A DNA stretch of 64,000 bases from Qipengyuania profundimaris (GTDB lineage Bacteria; Pseudomonadota; Alphaproteobacteria; Sphingomonadales; Sphingomonadaceae), in assembly GCF_030717945.1 (NCBI RefSeq), contig NZ_JAVAIM010000001.1:495131-559130 (forward strand). The letters are read 5' to 3'. This document shows positions 37,349-46,480 of the stretch, in pieces (the first letter of the stretch is position 1; every line of letters starts with the position of its first letter). A program made the translations under genes and the position numbers. The notes under the pieces are model-generated. The model searched no databases. It had not been told where the DNA came from and worked only from the letters and a program-made list of their open reading frames with translations.

Positions 37349-37966
37349 TTATTGCAACGTCACGATTTCGTCGCCGTCGTCGCGCAGGGCGAAGAACTGC
37401 ATCAGCTGGATCATCAGCTCGCAGCGCTGCGACAGGTTCGGGGCTTCGAGCAGCGCCTGCTTGCTGGCCGCATCGAAGGGTATGATCTGCGCGACGCCGT
37501 TGATCAGCGTCTCGTCGTCGAGCCGCTGGACCGAATCCCAGTCGACCGAATAGCCCTGCAAATCGGCGAACCGGCGGGCCTCGAACTCGAAGCTGCCGCG
37601 CTCCACGCTGGAGAGGAATTCGTTCTCCGGATCGTCGAGGATTTCCGCCTCGACCTGGCGGAAGGAGGTGGTGACCTCCAGCTCCTTGAGCACGCGGAAG
37701 CGCGCTTCGCCGTCGAGAACGATGTTGTAGCGTCCGTCCTCCAGCGCTTCGACATCGGCGATCCGTCCGACGCACCCGATGTCGTAGAGCGGCGCGCGAT
37801 CGGCAGAGCGTTGCGGCTGGATCATGCCGATCAGCCGGTCTTTGGCCAGCGCGCTGCCGACCAGATCGCGATAGCGCGGCTCGAAGATATGCAGGGGAAG
37901 CTGCAAGCCCGGAAACAGGATCGCGCCAGGCAGGGGAAAAATGGAAAGCCGCTTCGTCATCGTCAT
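37349..37966 (-). CDS. LON peptidase substrate-binding (N-domain) protein
   Basis: A 205-residue protein that is only the N-terminal substrate-recognition domain of Lon: IFPLPGAILFPGLQLPLHIFEPRY near the start, and a beta-rich body with GRIADVEALEDGRYNIVLDGEARFRV. The ATPase and protease domains are missing, as is usual for this stand-alone family. Its ATG overlaps the stop of the thioredoxin/TPR gene by 4 bp, so both are made together, suggesting a shared proteostasis task. Confidence 0.92.
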   Translation of the reverse strand: MTMTKRLSIFPLPGAILFPGLQLPLHIFEPRYRDLVGSALAKDRLIGMIQPQRSADRAPLYDIGCVGRIADVEALEDGRYNIVLDGEARFRVLKELEVTTSFRQVEAEILDDPENEFLSSVERGSFEFEARRFADLQGYSVDWDSVQRLDDETLINGVAQIIPFDAASKQALLEAPNLSQRCELMIQLMQFFALRDDGDEIVTLQ

Positions 37967-38877
37967 CCGAACAGCAGCTTCGACAGCCGCCTGCGCGTAG
38001 CGACGACCCACGGGTCTTCCAGCCCGACCGCCTCGAAGATCTGCAGCAGCTTGGCCTTCGCCGCGCCCTCGTTCCATTCGCGATCGGTCTCGAACATGGC
38101 CAGCAATTCATCGGCGGCCGCGTCGCGATCACCGGCGGCGAAGGCGGCCTCGGCATAGTCATAGCGCGCCTGCATATCGCCGCCTTCGGCCTTGGCTTTC
38201 AATTCGGCGAGCTCGCCATCGTCGACCTTGTTGCCGGCAAGCTCGAGCGCGCTTTTCGCCTGTTCGATCTGCGGGTCGGAGGCCACGGCCGGATTGGTCT
38301 CGGCGGCCTGCAGCGCAGACTGTGCGGACTCGACCTGTCCCGCCTGCACCAGAGCGCGCACGAGCCCGGCATGCGCTGCCGCATTGTCGGGCGCCATCTG
38401 CACGACCTGCCCGAAGATGCCCGCCGCACGCTCCGCATCGCCTTCGGCCAGCACCTGCTCGGCCATTTCGACGAATTGCGTGACGTCCTGCTGCTGCGGC
38501 TGACCGCCATCGACATCGCCGCCCTGCACGGGGATCTGCGCGAGAATCTGGTCGAGCGTCTGCTTCAACTGCGATTCGGTGCGCGCATTGGTCAAATCCG
38601 CGACCGGCTGCCCCTGGAACATGGCGTAGACGGTCGGGATCGACTGCACCTGAAACTGCGCGGCGATGAACTGCTCCTTGTCGACATCAATCTTGCGCAG
38701 CTCCACGCCCTTGTCGGCATACTCTGCGGCCACCTTCTCGAGGAGGGGGGCGAGTGCCTTGCACGGGCCGCACCATTCGGCGAAGAAATCGAGGATGATC
38801 AGCTTCGACATCGAGGGTTCGACGATGTCCTGCTTGAAGCGGTCGACCGCCTTCTGCTCGTCGATGCTCAGACCCAT
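37963..38877 (-). CDS. Thioredoxin-TPR co-chaperone (YbbN/CnoX-like)
   Basis: A 304-residue protein. The thioredoxin domain (about 8-115) has the intact active site EWCGPCK with C36 and C39. The C-terminal 180 residues form TPR-like helices (ERAAGIFGQVVQMAPDNAAAHAGLVRALVQAG). This is the architecture of YbbN/CnoX, which hands clients to GroEL. Enterobacterial YbbN has lost the CxxC pair, whereas this one could still be redox-active. The ATG at 38877 is the natural start; earlier in-frame codons add no domain. Confidence 0.9.
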   Translation of the reverse strand: MGLSIDEQKAVDRFKQDIVEPSMSKLIILDFFAEWCGPCKALAPLLEKVAAEYADKGVELRKIDVDKEQFIAAQFQVQSIPTVYAMFQGQPVADLTNARTESQLKQTLDQILAQIPVQGGDVDGGQPQQQDVTQFVEMAEQVLAEGDAERAAGIFGQVVQMAPDNAAAHAGLVRALVQAGQVESAQSALQAAETNPAVASDPQIEQAKSALELAGNKVDDGELAELKAKAEGGDMQARYDYAEAAFAAGDRDAAADELLAMFETDREWNEGAAKAKLLQIFEAVGLEDPWVVATRRRLSKLLFG

Positions 38878-39072
38878 GCTTGCCACGTTATACCACCTGT
38901 TTGCGTAATCCGGAGTGCGTCCCATGTGGGCATTCGCGCGGCAATGTGAAGGAGCAGGGGCCAAGCGACAAGCCTGTCGCAAATTCTGCATTTTTTGGGC
39001 TTGCGGGACTCATGACCCGCTGCTAGTTGGCCGCCTCCCCACCGGGCCATGCGGTTCGGCGAGCGTCAGTGA

Positions 39073-39147
39073 GCGGGCGTAGCTCAGGGGTAGAGCACAA
39101 CCTTGCCAAGGTTGGGGTCGGGCGTTCGAATCGCCTCGCCCGCTCCA
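39073..39147 (+). tRNA. tRNA-Gly(GCC)
   Basis: A 75-nt cloverleaf with CCA encoded. The acceptor GCGGGCG pairs with CGCCCGC, the D-arm contains GCTCAGGGGTAGAGC, and the anticodon stem CAACC/GGTTG holds loop TTGCCAA with anticodon GCC at 39105-39107. The T-arm carries GTTCGAATC. It stands alone, 195 bp upstream of which the thioredoxin gene begins on the other strand. Confidence 0.97.
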
Positions 39148-39269
39148 TTTTCCTCCAGCGATCGAGCTAGAAGCGACGACCGATGCGGTTCGTCGTGTGT
39201 TGGCGTGCATTCGTCCAAACCTGCCGGTTTCGGGTTGCAACGTGAAATGCAGGCGCTAATGGGCCGGTT

Positions 39270-41450
39270 ATGTTGTATCATCATCACCGCATCGCCCTTC
39301 TCCTGTCGTCCGTCGCGTTCGTCGGGGTCACGCCCGCAATCGCTCAAACGACGGAGCAGCCTCCCGAGACCGAAGCGGCCGATCCGGATCGTACCGACGA
39401 CGTGCATGACCGTCGCCGTGATACGCAGAACGTCATTATCGTCAGCGCGCAGGGGCTGCGCCAGTTCGACCTGCTCGCCGGGACGAGCGTGGTCGAGGAC
39501 GTTGAACTCCAGCGCAATCTCGACGGCCAGCTGGGAGAAGTGCTTGCCCATCTTCCCGGCGTTTCCGCAACCGGCTTCTCGCCCGGCGCGTCGCGCCCGG
39601 TCCTGCGCGGTTTCTCCGGCGAACGTGTGAAGGTGCTGGTCGACGGGGTCGGCGCGATCGACGTATCCAACACATCCGACGACCACGCGGTATCGATCGA
39701 TCCGCTGAACGCCGAGAGCATCGAGGTGCTGCGCGGCCCGGCCGTCCTGCTGTTCGGCAGCCAGGCGATCGGCGGCGCGGTCAACGTGATCGACAAGCGC
39801 ATCCCCCGCCGCATTCCCGACGAGCCGGTCCATGTCGATGCGCTCGTCCGCGCGGATACGGCGACCGACTTGCGCGAAGCAGGCGCGTCGGTCGACGTGC
39901 CCTTCGGCCAGACCGGACTGGTCGCCCATTTCGGCGGTAGCTGGCGCGAGACCGGCGATCTTGAGATCCCGGGCTTCTCGGTCGCACCGGCGCTGCGCGC
40001 CGAATTGCTCGAGGAAGCTGCCGAGGAAGAAGCGGAAGGCGAATTCGAAGAGGCCGACGAGCTGCGCGAAGCCGCCGATCAGCGCGGGTTCGTACCCAAC
40101 ACCGCCAGCGAAACCTGGTCGGCGAATGTCGGCCTCGCCTTCATCGATGGCGACAGCAAGTTGGGCGCATCCTTCGGCATTTACGATTCCGCCTATGGCA
40201 TTCCCGGCCGCCCCGGCGCCGGTCACCACCATGGCGAGGAAGAGGGCGGCGAAGAAGAGGAAGGCGAGGAAGAGGGCGAAGAGCGCGTCAGCATCGGCCT
40301 GCGCCAGTACCGCGCCGACCTGCTGGCCGATCTTGCCCTGGGAGACGGTTTCTTCGAGCGCATGAAGCTGCGCGTCGGCTATTCCGATTACACGCATACC
40401 GAATTCGAAGGCGATGAGGTCGGCACCGTATTCGACGTCGGCGGGGTCGAAGCGCGGCTGGAGATCGTCCAAGATACGCAAGGCCGCTGGCGCGGATCGA
40501 TGGGCGCGCAATATTACGCCCGCGATTTCGATGCCGAGGGCGCGGAGGCCTATGTCGCGCCCAACCGGACCGAGCAATATGCGCTTTTCGCGCTGCAGGA
40601 ATACGGCAATGGCCCGCTGCAGCTGGAAGGTTCGGCGCGATTCGAGACGACGTCGGTGAACTCGGTCCCGCTTGGCATCGAACGCAATTTCGATACTCTC
40701 TCAGGCGCAGTCGGTCTTGCTTACGACGGGCCCGAGGCCTTCCGCGCAGGCGTCAACGTCTCGCGCGTAGCCCGCGCCCCGAGTGCGGAAGAACTCTTCT
40801 CCAACGGTCCGCATATCGCCACGCAGGCATTCGAAGTCGGCGACCCCGACCTCGTCACCGAACGTGCGTGGGGTGGCGAAATTTATGCGCGAGGCCGGCT
40901 GGGCCGCGCCGAATTCAGCGTGGCGGCGTACCGGAGCTGGTTCGACAACTATATCTACCTGTCCGAAACCGGCTTCGAGGAAGACGATCTGCCGGTGTTC
41001 GAATATCTCCAGCAGGATGCGACCTACACCGGCGTCGAGGCCGAACTGGCTTACACCTTTTTCGACAATGGCGACTGGAGCTTCGGCACCGAGCTGACCG
41101 CGGAATATGTCCGCGCCAAGCTGGACGATGGCAGCAACGTCCCGCGCATTCCGCCGCTGGGCCTGTCGGGCGCGCTGGAAGCGTCGAGCGAGGCCATCGA
41201 CGTGCGTGCCGAAGTCGAATGGTACGACGGTCAGGACGACGTTGCGGCTTTCGAAACGCCGACCGACGGCTACACCTTCGTCAATGCCTCGGTCGCCTGG
41301 CGTCCGCTGCGGGCCAACCCGGCGGTGTCGCTGCTGCTCCAGGCAGACAACATCTTCGACGTAACCGGGCGGCGTCACACCAGCTTCACGAAGGACTTCG
41401 TGCCGCTGGCGGGCCGCAACATCACCGCGAGCGTGCGGCTCAGCTTCTAG
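39270..41450 (+). CDS. TonB-dependent receptor, ZnuD-like (putative zinc/metal uptake)
   Basis: A 726-residue outer-membrane receptor. The signal peptide (about 1-25, ending PAIA-Q) starts oddly with YHHHR. The plug domain has a TonB-box-like NVIIVSAQG near residue 54, LGEVLAHLPGVSATGFSPGASRPVLRG and ESIEVLRGPA. The barrel ends in the C-terminal aromatic ASVRLSF. An extracellular loop at about 318-338 carries three histidines followed by a long Glu run; a second Glu-rich stretch lies near 248-262. His/acid-rich loops of this type bind zinc in ZnuD receptors, so I infer zinc or a related metal as substrate. The gene is monocistronic. Confidence 0.88.
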   Translation: MLYHHHRIALLLSSVAFVGVTPAIAQTTEQPPETEAADPDRTDDVHDRRRDTQNVIIVSAQGLRQFDLLAGTSVVEDVELQRNLDGQLGEVLAHLPGVSATGFSPGASRPVLRGFSGERVKVLVDGVGAIDVSNTSDDHAVSIDPLNAESIEVLRGPAVLLFGSQAIGGAVNVIDKRIPRRIPDEPVHVDALVRADTATDLREAGASVDVPFGQTGLVAHFGGSWRETGDLEIPGFSVAPALRAELLEEAAEEEAEGEFEEADELREAADQRGFVPNTASETWSANVGLAFIDGDSKLGASFGIYDSAYGIPGRPGAGHHHGEEEGGEEEEGEEEGEERVSIGLRQYRADLLADLALGDGFFERMKLRVGYSDYTHTEFEGDEVGTVFDVGGVEARLEIVQDTQGRWRGSMGAQYYARDFDAEGAEAYVAPNRTEQYALFALQEYGNGPLQLEGSARFETTSVNSVPLGIERNFDTLSGAVGLAYDGPEAFRAGVNVSRVARAPSAEELFSNGPHIATQAFEVGDPDLVTERAWGGEIYARGRLGRAEFSVAAYRSWFDNYIYLSETGFEEDDLPVFEYLQQDATYTGVEAELAYTFFDNGDWSFGTELTAEYVRAKLDDGSNVPRIPPLGLSGALEASSEAIDVRAEVEWYDGQDDVAAFETPTDGYTFVNASVAWRPLRANPAVSLLLQADNIFDVTGRRHTSFTKDFVPLAGRNITASVRLSF

Positions 41451-41456
41451 GCGAGG

Positions 41457-42632
41457 TCAGTCTTCGACGGCGAAGGTGAGTTCGGCATGGTCGCGCAGTC
41501 GCTCGACCAGCTTCTCGCCAAGGAAATAGCCCGGGGTGCCGACGCCGCCTTCGCCGTCCGTCTCGAGCAGCGCCATGCCGGTTTCGGCCAGCATGCGGCT
41601 AGTCGAGCCGTAGCCGGGATCGTACTTACCCTTCACGCCGTAGTGCAGCGTCCGGCCGTCCGGCATCTCGGCCACGAACAGCACATCGTAAAAGCCGTTC
41701 TCGCGCTCTTCGGGGGTCGGCCCCTCGCCGGGCTTGGGCGGCTTGGCGCCGAAGGGGTTCTTCATCATGTCGGCGGCTGCCTTGGCCGCCGCCTTGCCCG
41801 CGTCGCCGGGGCTCGTGAGCACCATCTCGTCGTAGCGGAAATCGGTCCCCCACGGATGGCCGAGCAGGAAGTTGGTGCGGTGGACGTTCTTCGTATTAAT
41901 CGGCGCCATCACGAACGGCGCGGCCCATTTGCCGAGGCTTTCCTCGTAACGCGGGATCATGCCGTTGGGCTGGTCCGGTCCTTCGAAACCCGGCGTCAGG
42001 CCGAAACTGCTGGTGAGTATCGGGACGAGCTTGGGGTTCTTCGCCACCGCCTTCATCGTCTCGGTCAGGCTGGCGACAGTCCCGCCCGAGGCGCTGCCTG
42101 CCATCCCGCGCACGCGCCCTTTCACGCGCGGAGCGGCGGAACCGAAGCGCTTCTCGGCCTCCTTCTGCGCCATCAGCACGCCGAGATCGAAGGGGATCGA
42201 GTCGAAGCCGGACGAGAAACAGATGCGCGCGCCGCTGGCTTTGGCGGCCTCCATGTGCTCGTCGATCTTCTGCCGCATCCAGACCGGCTCGCCGCACAGG
42301 TCGGCATAGTCGGTGCCGGTCTTGACGCAGGCCGCGACAAGCTCGTCGCCATAGAGTTGGTAGGGGCCGACGGTCGTCAGCACGACCCTAGTGCGGTTGC
42401 ACATCGCCTCGAGGCTGGCCGGATCGGATGCATCGGCGACGATCATCGGCGTTGTCGAAGGGGCGCCGATCTCGTCGCGCACCGCCGTCAGCTTGTCTTC
42501 GCTGCGGCCCGCCATCGCCCATTTCGGGCCATCGTCGCGGCTGCCATACTCGCGGACGAAATGCTCTGCCACCAAGCGCCCGGTATAACCGGTTGCGCCA
42601 TAGACCACGATGTCGAATTCCCTGTCGGCCAT
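41457..42632 (-). CDS. Saccharopine dehydrogenase-like (trans-acting enoyl reductase type) protein
   Basis: A 391-residue oxidoreductase. The N-terminal Rossmann motif VYGATGYTGRLVAEHF is characteristic, followed by AGRSEDKL and the catalytic-region sequence TTVGPYQLYGDELVAAC. The same family includes mycobacterial trans-acting enoyl reductases and eukaryotic SCCPDH-like proteins, so the substrate may be a lipid intermediate rather than saccharopine. An AGGAGATAAAC ribosome-binding site precedes the ATG at 42632. It follows dcd by 44 bp on the same strand. Confidence 0.85.
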   Translation of the reverse strand: MADREFDIVVYGATGYTGRLVAEHFVREYGSRDDGPKWAMAGRSEDKLTAVRDEIGAPSTTPMIVADASDPASLEAMCNRTRVVLTTVGPYQLYGDELVAACVKTGTDYADLCGEPVWMRQKIDEHMEAAKASGARICFSSGFDSIPFDLGVLMAQKEAEKRFGSAAPRVKGRVRGMAGSASGGTVASLTETMKAVAKNPKLVPILTSSFGLTPGFEGPDQPNGMIPRYEESLGKWAAPFVMAPINTKNVHRTNFLLGHPWGTDFRYDEMVLTSPGDAGKAAAKAAADMMKNPFGAKPPKPGEGPTPEERENGFYDVLFVAEMPDGRTLHYGVKGKYDPGYGSTSRMLAETGMALLETDGEGGVGTPGYFLGEKLVERLRDHAELTFAVED

Positions 42633-42676
42633 GTTTATCTCCTTTGCGCGCTGCATGCGCCCGGCGCGCGGGAGAG

Positions 42677-43231
42677 TCAAAGCCGCGGTAGGGTGACTCC
42701 GCGCTGCCCCATATATTTGCCAGCCCGGTCCGAATACGTGACTTCGGGTCGCTCGTTCCCCTGCAGGAACAGGAACTGGCACGCGCCTTCGTTGGCGTAG
42801 ATTTTCGCGGGCAGCGGCGTGGTGTTGGAAAATTCCAGCGTCACATGGCCTTCCCAACCCGGCTCCAGCGGGGTGACGTTCACGATAATCCCGCAGCGCG
42901 CATAGGTGCTCTTGCCGAGGCAGATGACCAGCACGTCCTCCGGGATGCGGAAATATTCGACCGTGCGCGCCAGCGCGAAGCTGTTGGGCGGTATCACGCA
43001 CACGTCGGTATCGCGATCGACGAAGCTGTTGCTGGCGAAATCTTTGGGATCGACCACCGCGCTGTCGACATTGGTGAAGATCTTGAACTCGGGCGCGACC
43101 CGCGCATCGTAGCCGAAGCTCGACAGTCCGTAGGAAATGCACCCCTCGCGCCGCTGCGCCTCGACGAAGGGCTCGATCATGCCCTCGTTCGTCGCCTTGT
43201 CGCGGATCCACTTGTCGGAAAGAATCGCCAT
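42677..43231 (-). CDS. dcd: dCTP deaminase
   Basis: A 184-residue trimeric enzyme converting dCTP to dUTP. The active-site region [32 protein letters not shown] contains the catalytic Ser, Arg and Glu expected for the family. The start [13 protein letters not shown] and the C-terminal [15 protein letters not shown] are typical. It sits between putA and the saccharopine-dehydrogenase-like gene, all leftward; the gap to the putA stop is 59 bp. Confidence 0.97.
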   Translation of the reverse strand: MAILSDKWIRDKATNEGMIEPFVEAQRREGCISYGLSSFGYDARVAPEFKIFTNVDSAVVDPKDFASNSFVDRDTDVCVIPPNSFALARTVEYFRIPEDVLVICLGKSTYARCGIIVNVTPLEPGWEGHVTLEFSNTTPLPAKIYANEGACQFLFLQGNERPEVTYSDRAGKYMGQRGVTLPRL

Positions 43232-43290
43232 GGGGCGAAGATTCCCGAGCCGCGCCGTTACGGCAAGCGGCCCGGGAATTTTATCCGCGT

Positions 43291-46200
43291 CTAGCTCGCC
43301 AGCAGCGTTGCGTTTCCGCCTGCGGCCGTCGTGTCGATGCAGACCACGCGCTCGGTCGCAAAGCGCGCGACGTAATGCGGTCCGCCGGCCTTGGGCCCGG
43401 TGCCGGAGAGCCCTTCGCCGCCGAAGGGCTGGCTTTCGACCACCGCGCCGATCTGGTTGCGGTTGACGTAGAAATTGCCGACCTTCGCGCGGCTCTCGAC
43501 GAAGGCGCGCGTGTCGTCGTTGCGACTGTGGAGGCCGAGCGTGAGACCGTAGCCAGTCGCGTTGATGTCCTCCACCACGCGGCCGAGATCGCTCGCCTTG
43601 TAGCGCACAACATGGAGGATCGGGCCGAAGTTCTCGCGCTTCAGGTCGAGGATCGAATCGAGCTCGATAATGGTCGGCGCGACGAAGCATCCGGCGGCCG
43701 CTCCGCGATGCAGGCGGCGGCGCCAGACGTTGCTGCTACCCTTCTTGCGGCGCGCGACGTGGCGTTCGAGCGAGCTCTTCGCGTCCGGATCGATCACCGG
43801 CCCGATGTCGGTGGCGAGGTGTTCGGGATTGCCGATATGCAGAGCCTCGAATGCACCGCGGATCATGGTCAGCATCTCGTCGTACACGTCCTCCTGAATG
43901 TGGAGGACACGCAGGGCCGAGCAGCGCTGGCCCGCGCTCTGGAACGCGCTGGCGACGACATCGCGCGTCACCTGCTCGGGCAGCGCGGTGGAATCGACGA
44001 TCATCGCGTTCTGCCCGCCGGTCTCGGCGATCAGCGTGGCGATCGGCCCGTCGCGCGCGGCGAGGCTGCGATTGATCGCCTGTGCGGTCTGGGTCGAGCC
44101 GGTGAAGGCAACGCCCGCGATGCGCGGGTCCGAAGTGATGAGTTCGCCGACTTCGCCAGCGCCGGGAAGCAGCTGGAAGGCTTCCTCAGGAATGCCAGCT
44201 TCGTGACACAGGCGCACCGCAAGCGCCGCGATCAGCGGGGTCTGCTCGGCGGGCTTGGCCACCACCGTATTCCCCGCAGCCAGTGCGGCGGCGGGGGTGC
44301 CGATGAAAATCGCCAGCGGGAAGTTCCACGGGCTGATGCAGGCGAAGACGCCGCGCCCGTTCAGGGTCAGGCGGTTTTCCTCACCCGTCGGGCCGGGCAG
44401 CGGCATCGGCCCGCTGAACTGGCGGCGCGCTTCGTTGGCATAGAAGCGCAGGAAGTCCACGGCTTCGCGCAGCTCCAGCACGGCATCGAGCAGCGTTTTG
44501 CCCGCCTCGCGCTGGCAGAGCGAGAGGAACTCGTCGGTATGCTCCTCGAACAGGTCGGCTGCGGCTTCCAGCAGGAGCGCACGCTTTTCGCCGCCGAGCG
44601 CGTTCCAGCCCGGCTGGATATCCTCGGCCCGTGTGATCGCTTCCTCGACTTCGAAATCGAGCGCATCGCGGCGCGTGCCGACCTCGGCGGAAAGATCGTG
44701 CGGCTTGTTGATCGGCGCGACTTCGCCCTCCGCGCCGGAGCAGAAGGTCGGTTCCGCGCGCCAGTGCTTGCGGTCGAGCTCGGCCAGGCGGCCGAGCAGG
44801 GGTTCGAGCACCAGCGGGTCCGACAGGTCCACCCCCGCCGAATTTTTCCGGTCCGGGAAGATGTCTTCGGGCAGCGGGATCGTCGGATTGCGATAGGGAT
44901 CGAGCGCGGCCAGTTCGGCCATCGGGTCGGTAGCCAAGTCTGCCGCCGGAACGTCGGCATCCGCCATGCGGTTGACGAAGCTGCTGTTCGCCCCGTTCTC
45001 AAGCAAGCGACGCACGAGATAGGCGAGCAGGTCCTTATGCGTGCCTGTTGGCGCATAGATGCGCACATTGGTGCGCCGGTTGCCCTCCATCTGCGCAAGC
45101 GCGCCATAGACGTCTTCGCCCATGCCGTGCAGGCGCTGGAACTCGAAGGTCTTGCCTTCCCCCATCGCCTTGATCGAGCCGATGGTATAGGCATTGTGCG
45201 TGGCGAAGGCGGGATAGATTGCATCGTTCGCGGCGAGCAATTTGTCCGCGCAGGCAAGGAAGCTGACGTCGGTCGCGATCTTGCGGGTGAAAACGGGGAA
45301 ATCGCTCAGCCCGCCAACATGGGCGAGCTTGATTTCGGTGTCCCAATAGGCCCCTTTGACGAGGCGGACGAAGAACCTGCGATCGTGCTTGCGGGCTAGC
45401 CGGGCGACCCATTCGCACAGCGGCACGCCGCGCTTCTGATAGGCCTGGATGGCCATGCCGAAGCCTTCCCAGCGCGTGCCGTCGGCGCGGGTGAACAGGC
45501 TGTCGTCGCGTGCCAGCGCTTCGATGATGTCCATCGACATCTCGAGCCGGTCGGCTTCCTCCGCATCGACGGTGAAATGGATATTCGCGTCGCGCGCCAT
45601 CTCCGCCAGGTCGCGCACGATCGGCAGGAGGTCGGCGATGGCGAGGTCGGCATGCATGAAGGTGTATTTCGGATGCAGCGCCGACAGCTTGACCGAGATG
45701 CCGGGCGAGGTCGCTAGGTTACCGGTGGATTCGCGCGCCAGCCGCTCGATCGCCTTCTGGTAATTGACCCGGTACCGCTCGGCATCGGCATAGGTCATCG
45801 CCGCTTCGCCCAGCATGTCGAAGCTGTGCGTGAGCCCGCGCGCCCGCTCGGGCGCGGCGCGCTTCAGCGATTCCTGGATCGTCCGACCATAAACGAACTG
45901 GCCGCCGAGGATGCGCATGGCCTGCAGTGTCGCCTTGCGGATCACCGGCTCGCCCAGGCGGTTTACCGCTCCCTTGAGCGTGCGGCGCATGCCCTTCTGC
46001 GCTTCCTCCGGCCGCTCCAGCACTTCGCCCGTCAGCATCAGCGAGAAGGTGGCGGCGTTGACGAAAGTGGAGGAGCTTTCGCCCATATGCTCCGCCCAGT
46101 CGATATCGCCTATCTTGTCGCGGATCAGCGCGTCGGCGGTGGCCGCATCGGGCACGCGCAGCAGCGCTTCGGCAAGGCACATCAGCGCCACGCCTTCTTC

Positions 46201-46425
46201 GGTCGCGAGGCCATACTGGTGGAGGAAAGCATCGATGCCCGAAGCCTTGCGCTTGCGCGCATCCTCGATGAGCCGGATAGCGATGCCCGCAGCCTCGTCA
46301 TGCAGTTTCGATGCCCGTGAGGCTTCGGCGAGACGCTGCGCGACGCAGGCGTTCTCTTCGGCGCGATAGGCGACGCGCACTTCGTTGCGGGAAATAGGCT
46401 TGGGGGCTGGATCTTTCAGGGCCAT
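43291..46425 (-). CDS. putA: Bifunctional proline dehydrogenase / L-glutamate-gamma-semialdehyde dehydrogenase
   Basis: A 1044-residue enzyme oxidising proline to glutamate in two steps. The proline dehydrogenase half (about 80-480) includes [12 protein letters not shown] and the FAD-site sequence FATHNAYTI. The aldehyde dehydrogenase half has the catalytic cysteine in [12 protein letters not shown] and the glutamate in [12 protein letters not shown]. There is no N-terminal ribbon-helix-helix DNA-binding domain, so it should not repress its own gene. The segment around [21 protein letters not shown] is more basic than usual for this loop. The ATG at 46425 is chosen because earlier frames close. 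Confidence 0.96.
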   Translation of the reverse strand: MALKDPAPKPISRNEVRVAYRAEENACVAQRLAEASRASKLHDEAAGIAIRLIEDARKRKASGIDAFLHQYGLATEEGVALMCLAEALLRVPDAATADALIRDKIGDIDWAEHMGESSSTFVNAATFSLMLTGEVLERPEEAQKGMRRTLKGAVNRLGEPVIRKATLQAMRILGGQFVYGRTIQESLKRAAPERARGLTHSFDMLGEAAMTYADAERYRVNYQKAIERLARESTGNLATSPGISVKLSALHPKYTFMHADLAIADLLPIVRDLAEMARDANIHFTVDAEEADRLEMSMDIIEALARDDSLFTRADGTRWEGFGMAIQAYQKRGVPLCEWVARLARKHDRRFFVRLVKGAYWDTEIKLAHVGGLSDFPVFTRKIATDVSFLACADKLLAANDAIYPAFATHNAYTIGSIKAMGEGKTFEFQRLHGMGEDVYGALAQMEGNRRTNVRIYAPTGTHKDLLAYLVRRLLENGANSSFVNRMADADVPAADLATDPMAELAALDPYRNPTIPLPEDIFPDRKNSAGVDLSDPLVLEPLLGRLAELDRKHWRAEPTFCSGAEGEVAPINKPHDLSAEVGTRRDALDFEVEEAITRAEDIQPGWNALGGEKRALLLEAAADLFEEHTDEFLSLCQREAGKTLLDAVLELREAVDFLRFYANEARRQFSGPMPLPGPTGEENRLTLNGRGVFACISPWNFPLAIFIGTPAAALAAGNTVVAKPAEQTPLIAALAVRLCHEAGIPEEAFQLLPGAGEVGELITSDPRIAGVAFTGSTQTAQAINRSLAARDGPIATLIAETGGQNAMIVDSTALPEQVTRDVVASAFQSAGQRCSALRVLHIQEDVYDEMLTMIRGAFEALHIGNPEHLATDIGPVIDPDAKSSLERHVARRKKGSSNVWRRRLHRGAAAGCFVAPTIIELDSILDLKRENFGPILHVVRYKASDLGRVVEDINATGYGLTLGLHSRNDDTRAFVESRAKVGNFYVNRNQIGAVVESQPFGGEGLSGTGPKAGGPHYVARFATERVVCIDTTAAGGNATLLAS

Positions 46426-46480
46426 TCGACTCGCTTATGGTCAGAGGAAGCGCCCCACTTGGACCTGCAACCTCTTGCTT

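Noticed and set aside
39266..39282. Possible Zur box at the TonB-receptor start
   Set aside because: The dyad ATGTTGTATCAT matches its own reverse complement at only about half the positions and overlaps the start codon.
43375..45399. Rightward open frame of 674 residues
   Set aside because: It is antisense to putA and shows no domain.
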